Shown here piece after piece: positions 7,357-14,379 of a stretch of 64,000 bases of DNA (position 1 is its first letter; every line of letters starts with the position of its first letter). The translations under genes and the position numbers were made by a program. The notes under the pieces were generated by a model. That model was given only the letters and a program-made list of their open reading frames with translations. It had not been told where the DNA came from and did not search any database. The stretch is from Streptomyces sp. NRRL B-3428 (GTDB taxonomy: Bacteria > Actinomycetota > Actinomycetes > Streptomycetales > Streptomycetaceae), in the NCBI GenBank assembly GCA_000721375.1, contig JOGW01000004.1, positions 62,001 to 126,000 on the forward strand. Reading direction: 5' to 3'.

Positions 7357-8475
7357 TCAGGGGGCGACCGAGTCGAATCCGGTGAAGCCGGAGGGGTCGT
7401 GGCGGCCGAAACTGCCGTGCTCGAAGATCCCGTAGCCGGTGCGGCCGTCGAGGGTGAAGCGGGCGGCGTGGTCGATCACGCCGTAGGCGGCGAGCGGATG
7501 TGCGGCGGGATCCGAGAGGTCGTACGTGCGCCGGTCGGACCAGTCGCGGCCGCGCCAGGTGCCGTGCTGCCAGTCGTCGGCGGGCGGATAGCCGGCGCCG
7601 ACGGCCAGGGGGATCGACGTCAGGCATTCGACGGTCAGCTCGACCGGCTTGCGGGAGGCGTCGGTGAGGTGGACGACGGCGCGTTCGGGGTGGCGGGAGC
7701 CGGAGCGGTAGGTGATGTCGGCCTGGGGCCAGCCGAGTTGGACGTCGCGCCCACCCTCGCGGACCAGGACGGCCTCGTTCAGCGTGCGGTAGCCGTCGGC
7801 GTCCTCCTGGGCGATCACCATCACGAAGCGGTCGTCGAAGCGGACCGGGATCCAGAGCCAGTGGAAGCCTTCGGTGCGCGCCTCGGCGGCGACCCGGCCG
7901 CCCTCCTCGCCGGGGATGGGCCGCACGCCCCAACTGCGGTCACGGGTGCCGGTCCAGGAATCGGCGCTGACCGCGATCTCCTCTCCCCCGATCCGTATGA
8001 CGCCCTCGGGACGCCCCGCCTGCACGAAGCGGCGCCCTTCGAGGGTGAGCCGGTCGCCCTTGCGCTGGGTGTGGTGGGGCTCCCAGACGGCCGGGAAGTC
8101 GGCGGTCCATGTCAGGTCGTACGAGAGGGAGTCGGGGCCGTCGGCGGCGCACTCCAGACGTATCCGCTTGAGGGGCTCCTCGATGGTGATCCGCAGCGGA
8201 CCGACCTCGAGGTGCATCCGGTCGTCCCCCAGTGCGTCGGACGCGCGTACGGCGTGCAGGGTATCGCCGATACGCAACGTGGCGTACGCGTCGATCACCC
8301 CCATGTTGGGGTACACCCCCAGACCGAGGATGAGCAGGAACCGGCCCTCATGGTCGAAGAGATGGAAGATGCACCGGTCGTACGCGTTGCGGTCGCCGGT
8401 GGCGACATGCTTCATCGAGAGCGGGACCTGATGGACGGGGTACTCGTCGAGCGCTACCGGACGGTCGTCGGCCAC
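7357..8475 (-). CDS. Conserved hypothetical, probable lipocalin/CrtC-like beta-barrel
   Basis: 372 residues, no signal peptide or membrane span. The sequence alternates short beta strands rich in W, R and G (for example DSWTGTRDRSWGVRP and FHWLWIPVRFDD), as in hydroxyneurosporene-synthase-like double lipocalin proteins found beside APH-like kinases; I infer this rather than prove it. GTG at 8475 is favoured by AGGGAGG six bases upstream. First gene of a two-gene operon with the phosphotransferase (29 bp gap). A palindromic TGACG/CGTCA site lies 55 bp upstream. Confidence 0.75.
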   Translation of the reverse strand: MADDRPVALDEYPVHQVPLSMKHVATGDRNAYDRCIFHLFDHEGRFLLILGLGVYPNMGVIDAYATLRIGDTLHAVRASDALGDDRMHLEVGPLRITIEEPLKRIRLECAADGPDSLSYDLTWTADFPAVWEPHHTQRKGDRLTLEGRRFVQAGRPEGVIRIGGEEIAVSADSWTGTRDRSWGVRPIPGEEGGRVAAEARTEGFHWLWIPVRFDDRFVMVIAQEDADGYRTLNEAVLVREGGRDVQLGWPQADITYRSGSRHPERAVVHLTDASRKPVELTVECLTSIPLAVGAGYPPADDWQHGTWRGRDWSDRRTYDLSDPAAHPLAAYGVIDHAARFTLDGRTGYGIFEHGSFGRHDPSGFTGFDSVAP

Positions 8476-8529
8476 GGCAATCCTCCCTGGACACGCGGTG
8501 GTTGCAGGGCGCGCCCCCTGCGGCGGAGT

Positions 8530-8542
8530 TGACGGTACGTCA
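8530..8542. promoter_or_regulatory. Inverted repeat TGACG-GTA-CGTCA, candidate operator
   Basis: A perfect 5-bp inverted repeat with a 3-base centre, followed at once by CAGATCTG (another palindrome). It lies 55 bp upstream of the GTG of the minus-strand operon (8475) in the divergent spacer. A TetR-like site would look like this, but no cognate regulator is adjacent. Confidence 0.35.
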
Positions 8543-8697
8543 GATCTGCTGCGAGGGGCCATACTCGTGTAACCACTCGCAGGACCCGTGTTCGCCGCAC
8601 GCCAGATGTCACCATCCGCCTCGCCCGGGCCACCCTCCGAACTGACCCCCGAATTCCTCCGGGGGTGTCCTGCGCGGTTTTGCCGCGTTGGCCCGGC

Positions 8698-9309
8698 ATG
8701 ACCCCCTTGCACGAGGCTCTCGGCCGGCGCCGTCGCACGCTCTACGTTCCTGCACCCGGAGAATCGGTTCAGCAGACACCTGACCGCGGTGCGGCCCGAC
8801 CCTCGGATCCGCCCATCTACCGGGAGCTGCTGCGGCACTGGGCAGGCAAGGGCAAGACGCTGCCCGGGCATCGGGACCCGGAGTGGGCGCGGCTGACGGC
8901 GCCGATCGTGCGGCCGGGGGAATTCGGTTCCGGGGAGCCGTTCGGGGCGGTGGGGGCCGGTATGGGGTCAGGGGCGCGCCCGACGCGCCAATTCACGCCC
9001 GGGCCGGGGCAGTTCGGCGAGTCCAGGGAGGCGCGGGGGCAGCAGTTCGGCGATCCCCGGGAGGCGCGGGGCCAGCAGTTCGGCGAACCCCGGGACCAGT
9101 ACGGTGAGGCTCGGTCGCACTACAGCGAGTCCCGGGAGTCGCTGGGACAGTTCAGCGAACCCCGGGACCAGCGTGGGCAGTTCGGCGAGACTCAGGCCTC
9201 GCACAGCCAGTTCGGCGAGACTCAGGCCTCGCACAGCCAGTTCGGCGAGACTCAGGCCTCGCACGGCCAGTTCAGCGAGACTCCGGCCCCGCGAGGTGAC
9301 GGGCGATGA
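8698..9309 (+). CDS. Hypothetical protein with C-terminal decapeptide repeats
   Basis: 203 residues from ATG 8698. The N-terminal 80 residues are basic and soluble (PLHEALGRRRRTLYV, IYRELLRHW, LPGHRDPEWARL) and look like a compact domain. From about residue 105 the protein becomes a low-complexity array of units resembling QFGExxxxxG, nine or ten times. Repeat lengths are 30 or 33 bp, always multiples of three, with G/C wobble positions, which supports translation. No ribosome-binding site is visible; a GTG at 8665 would extend it but sits inside a small hairpin (8645-8666). The 3' end overlaps the convergent acyl-CoA dehydrogenase gene by 38 bp. Function unknown. Confidence 0.6.
   Translation: MTPLHEALGRRRRTLYVPAPGESVQQTPDRGAARPSDPPIYRELLRHWAGKGKTLPGHRDPEWARLTAPIVRPGEFGSGEPFGAVGAGMGSGARPTRQFTPGPGQFGESREARGQQFGDPREARGQQFGEPRDQYGEARSHYSESRESLGQFSEPRDQRGQFGETQASHSQFGETQASHSQFGETQASHGQFSETPAPRGDGR
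9010..9300. repeat. 30/33-bp tandem repeats reaching into the acyl-CoA dehydrogenase stop
   Basis: Copies of CAGTTCGGCGA-started units run from 9010. The three copies at 9178-9207, 9208-9237 and 9238-9267 are almost identical, and a fourth diverged copy starting at 9268 contains the stop codon (9272-9274) and last codons of the convergent acyl-CoA dehydrogenase. The array encodes the decapeptide repeats of the plus-strand protein. Confidence 0.85.
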
Positions 9310-10444
9310 CCATCCGCTGGATCTGATTGGTGCCCTCGACGATCTGCAGCACCTTCGCCTCGCGCATCAGCCGCTCGACCGGGAAGTCCTGCGTGTAGCC
9401 GTAACCGCCGAGCACCTGGACCGCGTCCGTAGTGACCTTCATGGCGGTGTCGGTGCAGAACAGCTTGGCCATCGCGGCCTGCCGCGAGAACGGACGCCCC
9501 GCGTCCCGCAGCCGGGCCGCGGCCAGATACAGGGCGCGGCCCGCCTCGATCTGGGTGGCCATGTCGGCCAGCATGAAGCGCAGCCCCTGGAAATCGGCGA
9601 TCGGACGGCCGAACTGCTGCCGCTGCGTCGCGTACCCGAGTGCCTCGTCGAGCGCGGCCTGGGCCACACCGATCGCGCAGGCGGCAATGCCGAGCCGGCC
9701 CGAGTCGAGCGCGGACAGGGCGATCGCGAAGCCCTGGCCCTCGTCGCCGATCCGCCGGGCGTCGCTCACGCGGACACCGTCGAAGTGGAGCTGGGCGGTG
9801 GGCGAGCCCTTCATGCCCATCTTCTTCTCGGGCACGGCCGCGGTGAGGCCCTCGGCGTCGCCGGGCACGAGGAAGGCGGAGATCCCGCGCGATCCCTCTG
9901 CTCCGGTGCGCGCCAGCACCGTGTAGAAGTCGGCGATCCCGCCGTGGGTGATCCAGGCCTTGGTGCCGTCGATGACCCAGTCCTCGCCGTCGCGTACGGC
10001 CTTGGTACGCAGCGAGGCGGCATCCGAGCCGGACGAGGGCTCGGAGAGGCAGTAGGCGCCGAGCAGGCCGCCGCCGAGCATCGCGGGCAGGTGCTCGGTG
10101 CGCTGCTGCTTGGTGCCGTAGTTGGCGAGCGCGTGGCAGGCGAGGGAGTGGACGCTGACGCCGAGGCCGACCGTGAGACGGGCCGCGGCGAGCTCTTCGA
10201 GCACCTGGAGGTAGACCTCGTAGGGCTGCTCACCGCCGCCGAACTCCTCCTCGTACGGCAGACCGAGCAGGCCCGACTCGGACAGCAGCGAGAAGAGCTC
10301 GCGCGGGAAGTGCCCGGTCTCCTCCTGCTCGGCTGCGACGGGCGCGATCTCGCCCTTGATGAGCTCACGGACGAGCGTGAGCAGGTCCTCGGCCTCCTCG
10401 GTGGGCAGCTGTCGGTCCACCGGCTGCGGGGCTCGGACGGTCAT
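9272..10444 (-). CDS. Acyl-CoA dehydrogenase
   Basis: 390 residues, standard length for a soluble FAD acyl-CoA dehydrogenase (alpha,beta-oxidation of acyl-CoA thioesters, electrons to ETF). Seen: LPYEEEFGGGEQ, AYCLSEPSSGSDAASL (FAD/substrate loop), WITHGGIADFYTVLART, FGRPIADFQGLRFMLADMAT, VLGGYGYTQDFPVERLMREAKVLQIVEGTNQIQR with the catalytic-base glutamate region typical of short-chain or branched-chain enzymes. Start ATG at 10444 has GGAGGAG upstream. The C-terminus ends ARHLAGPESR, and its stop lies in the repeat array of the opposite gene. Overlapping palindromes at 10625-10640 may be its operator. Chain length specificity cannot be read. Confidence 0.95.
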   Translation of the reverse strand: MTVRAPQPVDRQLPTEEAEDLLTLVRELIKGEIAPVAAEQEETGHFPRELFSLLSESGLLGLPYEEEFGGGEQPYEVYLQVLEELAAARLTVGLGVSVHSLACHALANYGTKQQRTEHLPAMLGGGLLGAYCLSEPSSGSDAASLRTKAVRDGEDWVIDGTKAWITHGGIADFYTVLARTGAEGSRGISAFLVPGDAEGLTAAVPEKKMGMKGSPTAQLHFDGVRVSDARRIGDEGQGFAIALSALDSGRLGIAACAIGVAQAALDEALGYATQRQQFGRPIADFQGLRFMLADMATQIEAGRALYLAAARLRDAGRPFSRQAAMAKLFCTDTAMKVTTDAVQVLGGYGYTQDFPVERLMREAKVLQIVEGTNQIQRMVIARHLAGPESR

Positions 10445-10624
10445 GGCGAGACTCCTCCCTGTCGGGCGCTGCGGCGGACGTGCGCAGGGTGTGGCAGCGC
10501 CGCCGAGGTCTGACGTGCACAGTCGTAGCCCTCGGACACGGGTTGCGAAACCGGGGCGAACGACTGGCGCGCGATGAGTATGCCCGATGAAACGCTGCAC
10601 GTCACCGGGTTCACGACCGTTAAC

Positions 10625-10640
10625 TGAGTCTCAATTTGAG
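10625..10640. promoter_or_regulatory. Overlapping palindromes upstream of the acyl-CoA dehydrogenase gene
   Basis: TGAG-T-CTCA (10625-10633) and CTCAA-T-TTGAG (10630-10640) share a half-site, giving three alternating TGAG/CTCA half-sites. The position is about 180 bp upstream of the acyl-CoA dehydrogenase start, between it and the small membrane gene transcribed toward it. Resembles a TetR-family operator; the regulator is unknown. Confidence 0.4.
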
Positions 10641-10702
10641 CACATACGGAGGACAGCCGGAAGGGTGCCTGGGGCGGGTCGGCGGCCGGTCGGAGCGACC
10701 GC

Positions 10703-10936
10703 TCAGAGCAGCCCGGTCTGCGAGACGAACATCGCCAGGACCACGACCAGGGTCCAGCCCGCGATGTGCTCGAGGATCTTCGGACCGTTGTCCTTCGGCC
10801 CGCCGGTACGGCTGCGCACGTACGCGGCGATCTCGGAGGTGGTCGCGGCGGCGCGGGCGCTCACACGGGCGCTGGCAGGGGCGCTGGAGTTCATGGCTGT
10901 CTCGCTCACGGTGGTGCTGCGGTGGTATCCCCCCAT
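10703..10936 (-). CDS. Small membrane protein, unknown function
   Basis: 77 residues: an alanine/serine-rich soluble N-terminus of about 50 residues followed by a single C-terminal membrane helix (WTLVVVLAMFVSQTGLL), i.e. a tail-anchored arrangement. Start uncertain: ATG at 10936 (weak GAGAAG upstream), an internal GTG (VSETAMN) and an internal ATG (MNSSAP) are all possible. I do not recognise a family. It is upstream of and co-oriented with the acyl-CoA dehydrogenase gene, but the 258-bp gap and the palindromes between them suggest separate transcripts. Confidence 0.6.
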   Translation of the reverse strand: MGGYHRSTTVSETAMNSSAPASARVSARAAATTSEIAAYVRSRTGGPKDNGPKILEHIAGWTLVVVLAMFVSQTGLL

Positions 10937-11031
10937 GGACTTCTCAAAGGTGACATCGCGGGACGCTCAGGGGTAGAGACGTAGGTCATGTGTGGGGTAG
11001 TCCACTCGGTCCCGACATCTTTTCCGGGAGG

Positions 11032-11061
11032 GTGTCGAATCCGGGGCGGCCCATTCGACAC
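11032..11061. promoter_or_regulatory. Perfect inverted repeat GTGTCGAAT-N12-ATTCGACAC
   Basis: Nine-base arms with a 12-base spacer, ending 51 bp before the ATG of the RibD-C reductase gene. Centre-to-centre arm spacing is 21 bp, about two helical turns, which suits a dimeric repressor; alternatively it is a leader hairpin. Confidence 0.5.
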
Positions 11062-11112
11062 AGGGACGAGAGGCGGGCAGCGGGCCCGCCCCCACAGCCC
11101 GAGGAGGGCACC

Positions 11113-11739
11113 ATGCCGAAGCTCCGCGTACACGTGACGATCACGCTGGACGGCTATATCGCGGGCCCCGGCCAGCGGCTCGAAGATCCCCTCGGTGAAG
11201 GTGGGACGCGGATGCACGAGTGGGTGTTCGCCGCCTGGGAGGACCGCCGGAGCGGCAAGGGCGGTCTCGATGTCGAAGTGCTCGACCGCGCGGACGCGAA
11301 CATCGGCGCCACGATCATGGGCCGCAACATGTTCGGGCCTGTGCGCGGCGAGTGGCCGGACGAGTCCTGGCGCGGCTGGTGGGGCGAGGAGCCGCCCTAC
11401 CACCACGACGTGTTCGTCCTCACCCACCACACGCGGCCCGACCTGCCGATGGCGGGCGGCACCACCTTCCACTTCACGGACGAGCCGATCGAGCGGGTCC
11501 TCGAGCGGGCCTTCGCCGCCGCCGACGGCCGGGATGTGCGCCTCGGGGGCGGTGCAGCCGCCATCCAGCAGTATCTGAGCGCCGGTCTTGTCGACGAACT
11601 GGAGCTCAGCATCGCTCCGTTGCTGCTCGGCGGCGGCGAACGGCTGCTCGACAACGTCGGTACGACGATGGCCGGCTATCGCGTCACCGAGATGGTGAGC
11701 TCCGCCGCCGCCACCCATGCACGACTCGTACGGAAGTGA
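11113..11739 (+). CDS. Dihydrofolate reductase family protein (RibD C-terminal-like)
   Basis: 208 residues. RibD_C/DHFR-fold NADPH reductase: starts KLRVHVTITLDGYIAGP (the 'S.DG.ia' strand and loop), followed by IMGRNMFGP, the strand DVFVLTHH, then VRLGGGAAAIQQYLSAGLVDELELSIAPLLLGGGERLL, the characteristic NADPH-binding end of the family. These stand-alone proteins are common in Streptomyces, and their substrate is usually unknown; it is not the riboflavin enzyme, which is at 23680-24762. ATG 11113 has GAGGAGG six bases upstream. A perfect inverted repeat (11032-11061) precedes it. It is convergent with the C39-family gene, 12 bp apart. Confidence 0.9.
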   Translation: MPKLRVHVTITLDGYIAGPGQRLEDPLGEGGTRMHEWVFAAWEDRRSGKGGLDVEVLDRADANIGATIMGRNMFGPVRGEWPDESWRGWWGEEPPYHHDVFVLTHHTRPDLPMAGGTTFHFTDEPIERVLERAFAAADGRDVRLGGGAAAIQQYLSAGLVDELELSIAPLLLGGGERLLDNVGTTMAGYRVTEMVSSAAATHARLVRK

Positions 11740-11751
11740 GCCGGCGGCCGC

Positions 11752-13101
11752 TCAGCGCACCCCGACCGCAGCCAGCGCCCTGAGCTGCGCCACGGTCGGG
11801 CGCGCCGGGAAGTACAGGTAGCAGACGCCGCCGGTGCCGGAGACGACCTTGCCGGTGGAGTTGTAGCGCTTGGTGCGCAGCCAGATGTTCTCCCACTCGC
11901 GGCGCTTGTAGACGCGACGTACCGCCTCGTTGCTCGGCGAGGCCGGGTCGTTGGCGATCACGTCGCCGTCCGCGGTGAAGCCGATCACCGTCATGAGGTG
12001 TCCTGAGGTGCCGTAGCCGGCGCCCGTGAGCTCCTCCTTGAGGAACGACTGTGACGTTATGGCCGGGATGCCGGCGGCGATCAGCTTCTCGAGGTCGGTG
12101 AGCGAGCCGAGGCGGGTGACGACGCCCTGCAGACCGTCGTACGAGGCGGCGTAGGCGGCGTTGAAGGGCCAGTTGCCGCACCCGTTGTACTGGTAGTCGA
12201 AGGTGAAGCGGGCCGCGTGGCAGACCTGCGGATCGGCGAACGCGGGATTCACCCAGGCCAGGTCCTCGGCGCTCGGACCCCGTCCCCAGTATTCGATGAT
12301 CATCGTCGAGGAGGTCGGGCTGCACCAGGCCTCGCCGCCGTTGTCGTACTCCGGGTACTGGCCGACGTGGGTGTTCTGCGAGTAGCGCGGTACGGGGAGT
12401 TCCCTCGCGAGGCCCGGCGTGGAGGCGGGGACCTCGAAGCGGTCGGGAACGTCGGAGCCCATCACGCCGGCCCGCCAGACGGTCGGCGTGACCTTGCTGC
12501 CCGGCTTGCGCAGGAGCGTCAGGCGCAGGCGGTACGCGGTCAGGCGCAGGCCGGTCGAGGCGTCGTCGATCGAGAAGGTGTCGGTCCAGATCGAGCTCCT
12601 GCCGTCGCTCTGGTCGTCCACGGAGGTACGTCGGATGTCGGCGTCGCCCGAGGCCCAACGTCCCATCACGTACCAGGGGGTGAGGGTCCCGTCCGAGTAC
12701 GTGCCCTCGAGTTCGATCTGCAGCCAGGTGCCGGCCGGTGTGCGGGCGTTCCAGGAGGCGATGGCTTCGGCGGCGGGGACGGTGAGCCGATGCCGGGGGC
12801 TGGTCCAGGTCGCGTACTCCCAGCTCGCGGTGGTTCCCGTGTGCGGGTCGGTGTACTCGCGCAGGCCCGCCGCGGTGGCGATCGCGAGGCCCGGGCGGGC
12901 GCCCGGCACAGCGCGGGTGCCCTCGGCGGTGCCGCAGCGCCAGTCGCCGTACGAGGTCCAGAAGTGGTTGTCCACAAGGCGATCCTGCACCGGGGTGGGT
13001 CTGCCGGGGGCGGCCGAGGCCGGTGAGACGGCGGTGGCCGCGGCGGCGGCCACCGCGGCGGCGAGGACGGTTCTGCGGGAGGTCTGGTGCGGGGAGGTCA
13101 T
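11752..13101 (-). CDS. Secreted C39-family peptidase-like protein (Tat substrate)
   Basis: 449 residues. N-terminus carries a twin-arginine signal (SRRTVLAAAVAAAAATAV then ASA cleavage near residue 30). The N-terminal half is a beta-rich domain. The C-terminal half is a papain-like peptidase_C39_2 domain with catalytic cysteine in GGEAWCSPTSSTM, histidine in GTSGHLMTVIGF and aspartate in VIANDPASP. Such proteins are probably extracellular cysteine peptidases or transglutaminase-like; the substrate is unknown. Start ATG 13101 has CAGGAG upstream. A 12-bp perfect palindrome lies 46 bp upstream of the start. Confidence 0.85.
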   Translation of the reverse strand: MTSPHQTSRRTVLAAAVAAAAATAVSPASAAPGRPTPVQDRLVDNHFWTSYGDWRCGTAEGTRAVPGARPGLAIATAAGLREYTDPHTGTTASWEYATWTSPRHRLTVPAAEAIASWNARTPAGTWLQIELEGTYSDGTLTPWYVMGRWASGDADIRRTSVDDQSDGRSSIWTDTFSIDDASTGLRLTAYRLRLTLLRKPGSKVTPTVWRAGVMGSDVPDRFEVPASTPGLARELPVPRYSQNTHVGQYPEYDNGGEAWCSPTSSTMIIEYWGRGPSAEDLAWVNPAFADPQVCHAARFTFDYQYNGCGNWPFNAAYAASYDGLQGVVTRLGSLTDLEKLIAAGIPAITSQSFLKEELTGAGYGTSGHLMTVIGFTADGDVIANDPASPSNEAVRRVYKRREWENIWLRTKRYNSTGKVVSGTGGVCYLYFPARPTVAQLRALAAVGVR

Positions 13102-13147
13102 GGGGGCTCCTGGTCCAGAACGACGCGAACGACGAGAGGAGTTTCGT

Positions 13148-13159
13148 TTCCGTACGGAA
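13148..13159. promoter_or_regulatory. 12-bp palindrome TTCCGTACGGAA
   Basis: A perfect palindrome in the divergent spacer, 46 bp upstream of the C39-family gene start and about 160 bp upstream of the kinase gene. Candidate operator; the CGTACG core alone is common in this genome, so support is modest. Confidence 0.35.
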
Positions 13160-13319
13160 TCCGTCGCTACGGATACCCGACAGCCGCCCACTATGACCGC
13201 TCGCGGACCGCTGATGCCAGGGTTTCGCTCCGCGTCGCGCAACCAATATTGGCCTGGACCACTGGCGTGACCTGCGGCGCCGTCGAGCGACCCGGGCGCT
13301 CGCCGTACGCTGGAACGCG

Positions 13320-13907
13320 ATGAACGACCTCGCCACGCTCGCCGCCGCGCTTCGCGCGCTGCCGCCGTCCTGCGGCCCGGTCCGGCTGATCGGGATCGAC
13401 GGTCACGCGGGCTCCGGCAAGTCCACCTTCGCCCGGCGCCTTGCCGTCGAGCTGGGCGGCGGTGCTCCCGTCCTCGGACTCGACGACATCCGCAGCCATG
13501 CCGAGCTCTTCGACTGGGCGGCACGTTTCACCCGCGAGGTCGTCGAGCCGTTCTCGCAGGGCCGCAGCGCCCACCCCGCCACGTACGACTGGAACGAGCG
13601 CCGCTACCGGCCCGGCCCGGTGATCGAACCCGCGCCGGTCGTCCTGATCGAGGGCGTGGGCGCCGGGCGGCGGGCGCTGCGGCCCTGGCTGGCGCGGCTG
13701 TTGTGGATGGAGTTGCCCGCGGGGCAGTCCTGGCGGCGAGGGCGCGAACGGGACGGTGTGGTGCAGCACGACTTCTGGGACCAGTGGGAGCCGGCCGAGG
13801 CGCGGCACTTCTCCGAGGACCCTTCCCGGCCATTCGCCGACGCCCTGGTGCGACAGGTTCCCGAGGGCTACGAGGTGCTGCCGGGGCCCGAGTTGGGTGC
13901 AGCGTGA
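13320..13907 (+). CDS. P-loop uridine-kinase-like protein
   Basis: 195 residues. Walker A is GIDGHAGSGKST (about 24-35), followed by the substrate region LDDIRSH and the strand PVVLIEGVGAGRRAL where uridine kinases have 'iiEGi'. Later RRGRERDG is a lid-like arginine motif. It belongs to the uridine kinase/phosphoribulokinase-like P-loop group; the phosphate acceptor (nucleoside or another small molecule) is not identifiable. The ATG at 13320 has no ribosome-binding site, while TACGCT sits 8 bases upstream, so it is probably leaderless. A hairpin follows the stop (13915-13933). Confidence 0.82.
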   Translation: MNDLATLAAALRALPPSCGPVRLIGIDGHAGSGKSTFARRLAVELGGGAPVLGLDDIRSHAELFDWAARFTREVVEPFSQGRSAHPATYDWNERRYRPGPVIEPAPVVLIEGVGAGRRALRPWLARLLWMELPAGQSWRRGRERDGVVQHDFWDQWEPAEARHFSEDPSRPFADALVRQVPEGYEVLPGPELGAA

Positions 13908-13914
13908 CCCTGTT

Positions 13915-13933
13915 CTGTCACCGAGCGTGACAG
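13915..13933 (+). terminator. Hairpin after the kinase gene
   Basis: CTGTCAC and GTGACAG form a perfect 7-bp stem with a 5-base loop, 8 bp after the stop. No T run. Confidence 0.5.
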
Positions 13934-13991
13934 GCTGGCGGCGATGCGCTCAGAGGTCCGAAAACGGGCCCCGAGAGTGCTCCAACTCGGC

Positions 13992-14021
13992 TTGACCGAG
14001 GGGTCGTACAGGACTTACGTT
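13992..14021 (+). promoter_or_regulatory. Strong vegetative-type promoter
   Basis: TTGACC at 13992-13997, an 18-base spacer, then TACGTT at 14016-14021. This is a good match to the HrdB-type consensus (TTGACN, TANNNT). Transcription should start near 14027-14028, only about 30 bases before a strong terminator-like hairpin. Confidence 0.65.
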
Positions 14022-14027
14022 CTCAAT

Positions 14028-14098
14028 GTGCGACCGCGAGACGGTCGCCCGCAGACGCGAAGCCCCCGGTTGTTCCCCCGTGATCGGGGGCTTCGTTC
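14028..14098 (+). ncRNA. Putative short terminated RNA or leader attenuator
   Basis: From the promoter at 13992-14021 the predicted transcript runs about 70 bases to a hairpin at 14059-14094 (GAAGCCCCCG paired with CGGGGGCTTC, loop containing a run of five C) followed by GTTCT. No gene lies inside except a poor frame starting ATG 14026. It could be an independent small RNA, or a terminator that attenuates transcription into the AAA+ gene at 14380. The C-rich loop recalls the actinobacterial 6C RNA, but only one such loop is present, so I do not assign that family. Confidence 0.5.
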
Positions 14099-14379
14099 TG
14101 CCCTTTGTCCCTTTCGCGTGTGCGGCTCGGCGTCAACTGCTCACCCTGGGTGACCACTTCGGGCCCCACCTGTGCTTCCCCCGTGCCTCCCGTCGTGCTT
14201 CCGCCGACTCGCGCGGCACCCTTCGGCCAGCGCATGAGGCGCAGGTACGATGCCTCTCGGTGCGATCGTCGGGCCCGCCCGCATGATCGCCACCACGTCA
14301 ACTCCCGGTTCCAGCACGGCGGTTCGGCGAAGGCCGCCGACGGGCAGTCGCCCGGCGGCGCACCAACGGGGGCAGGTTT

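Noticed and set aside
14028..14098. 6C-type small RNA
   Set aside because: The 6C family needs two stem-loops with C-rich loops; only one is visible, and the genomic context differs from that which I recall for 6C.
14026..14286. Possible 86-codon leaderless gene starting at 14026
   Set aside because: It reads through a strong terminator hairpin and the downstream part has no protein-like character; the spacing from the -10 is also too short. Kept only as a possible leader peptide.
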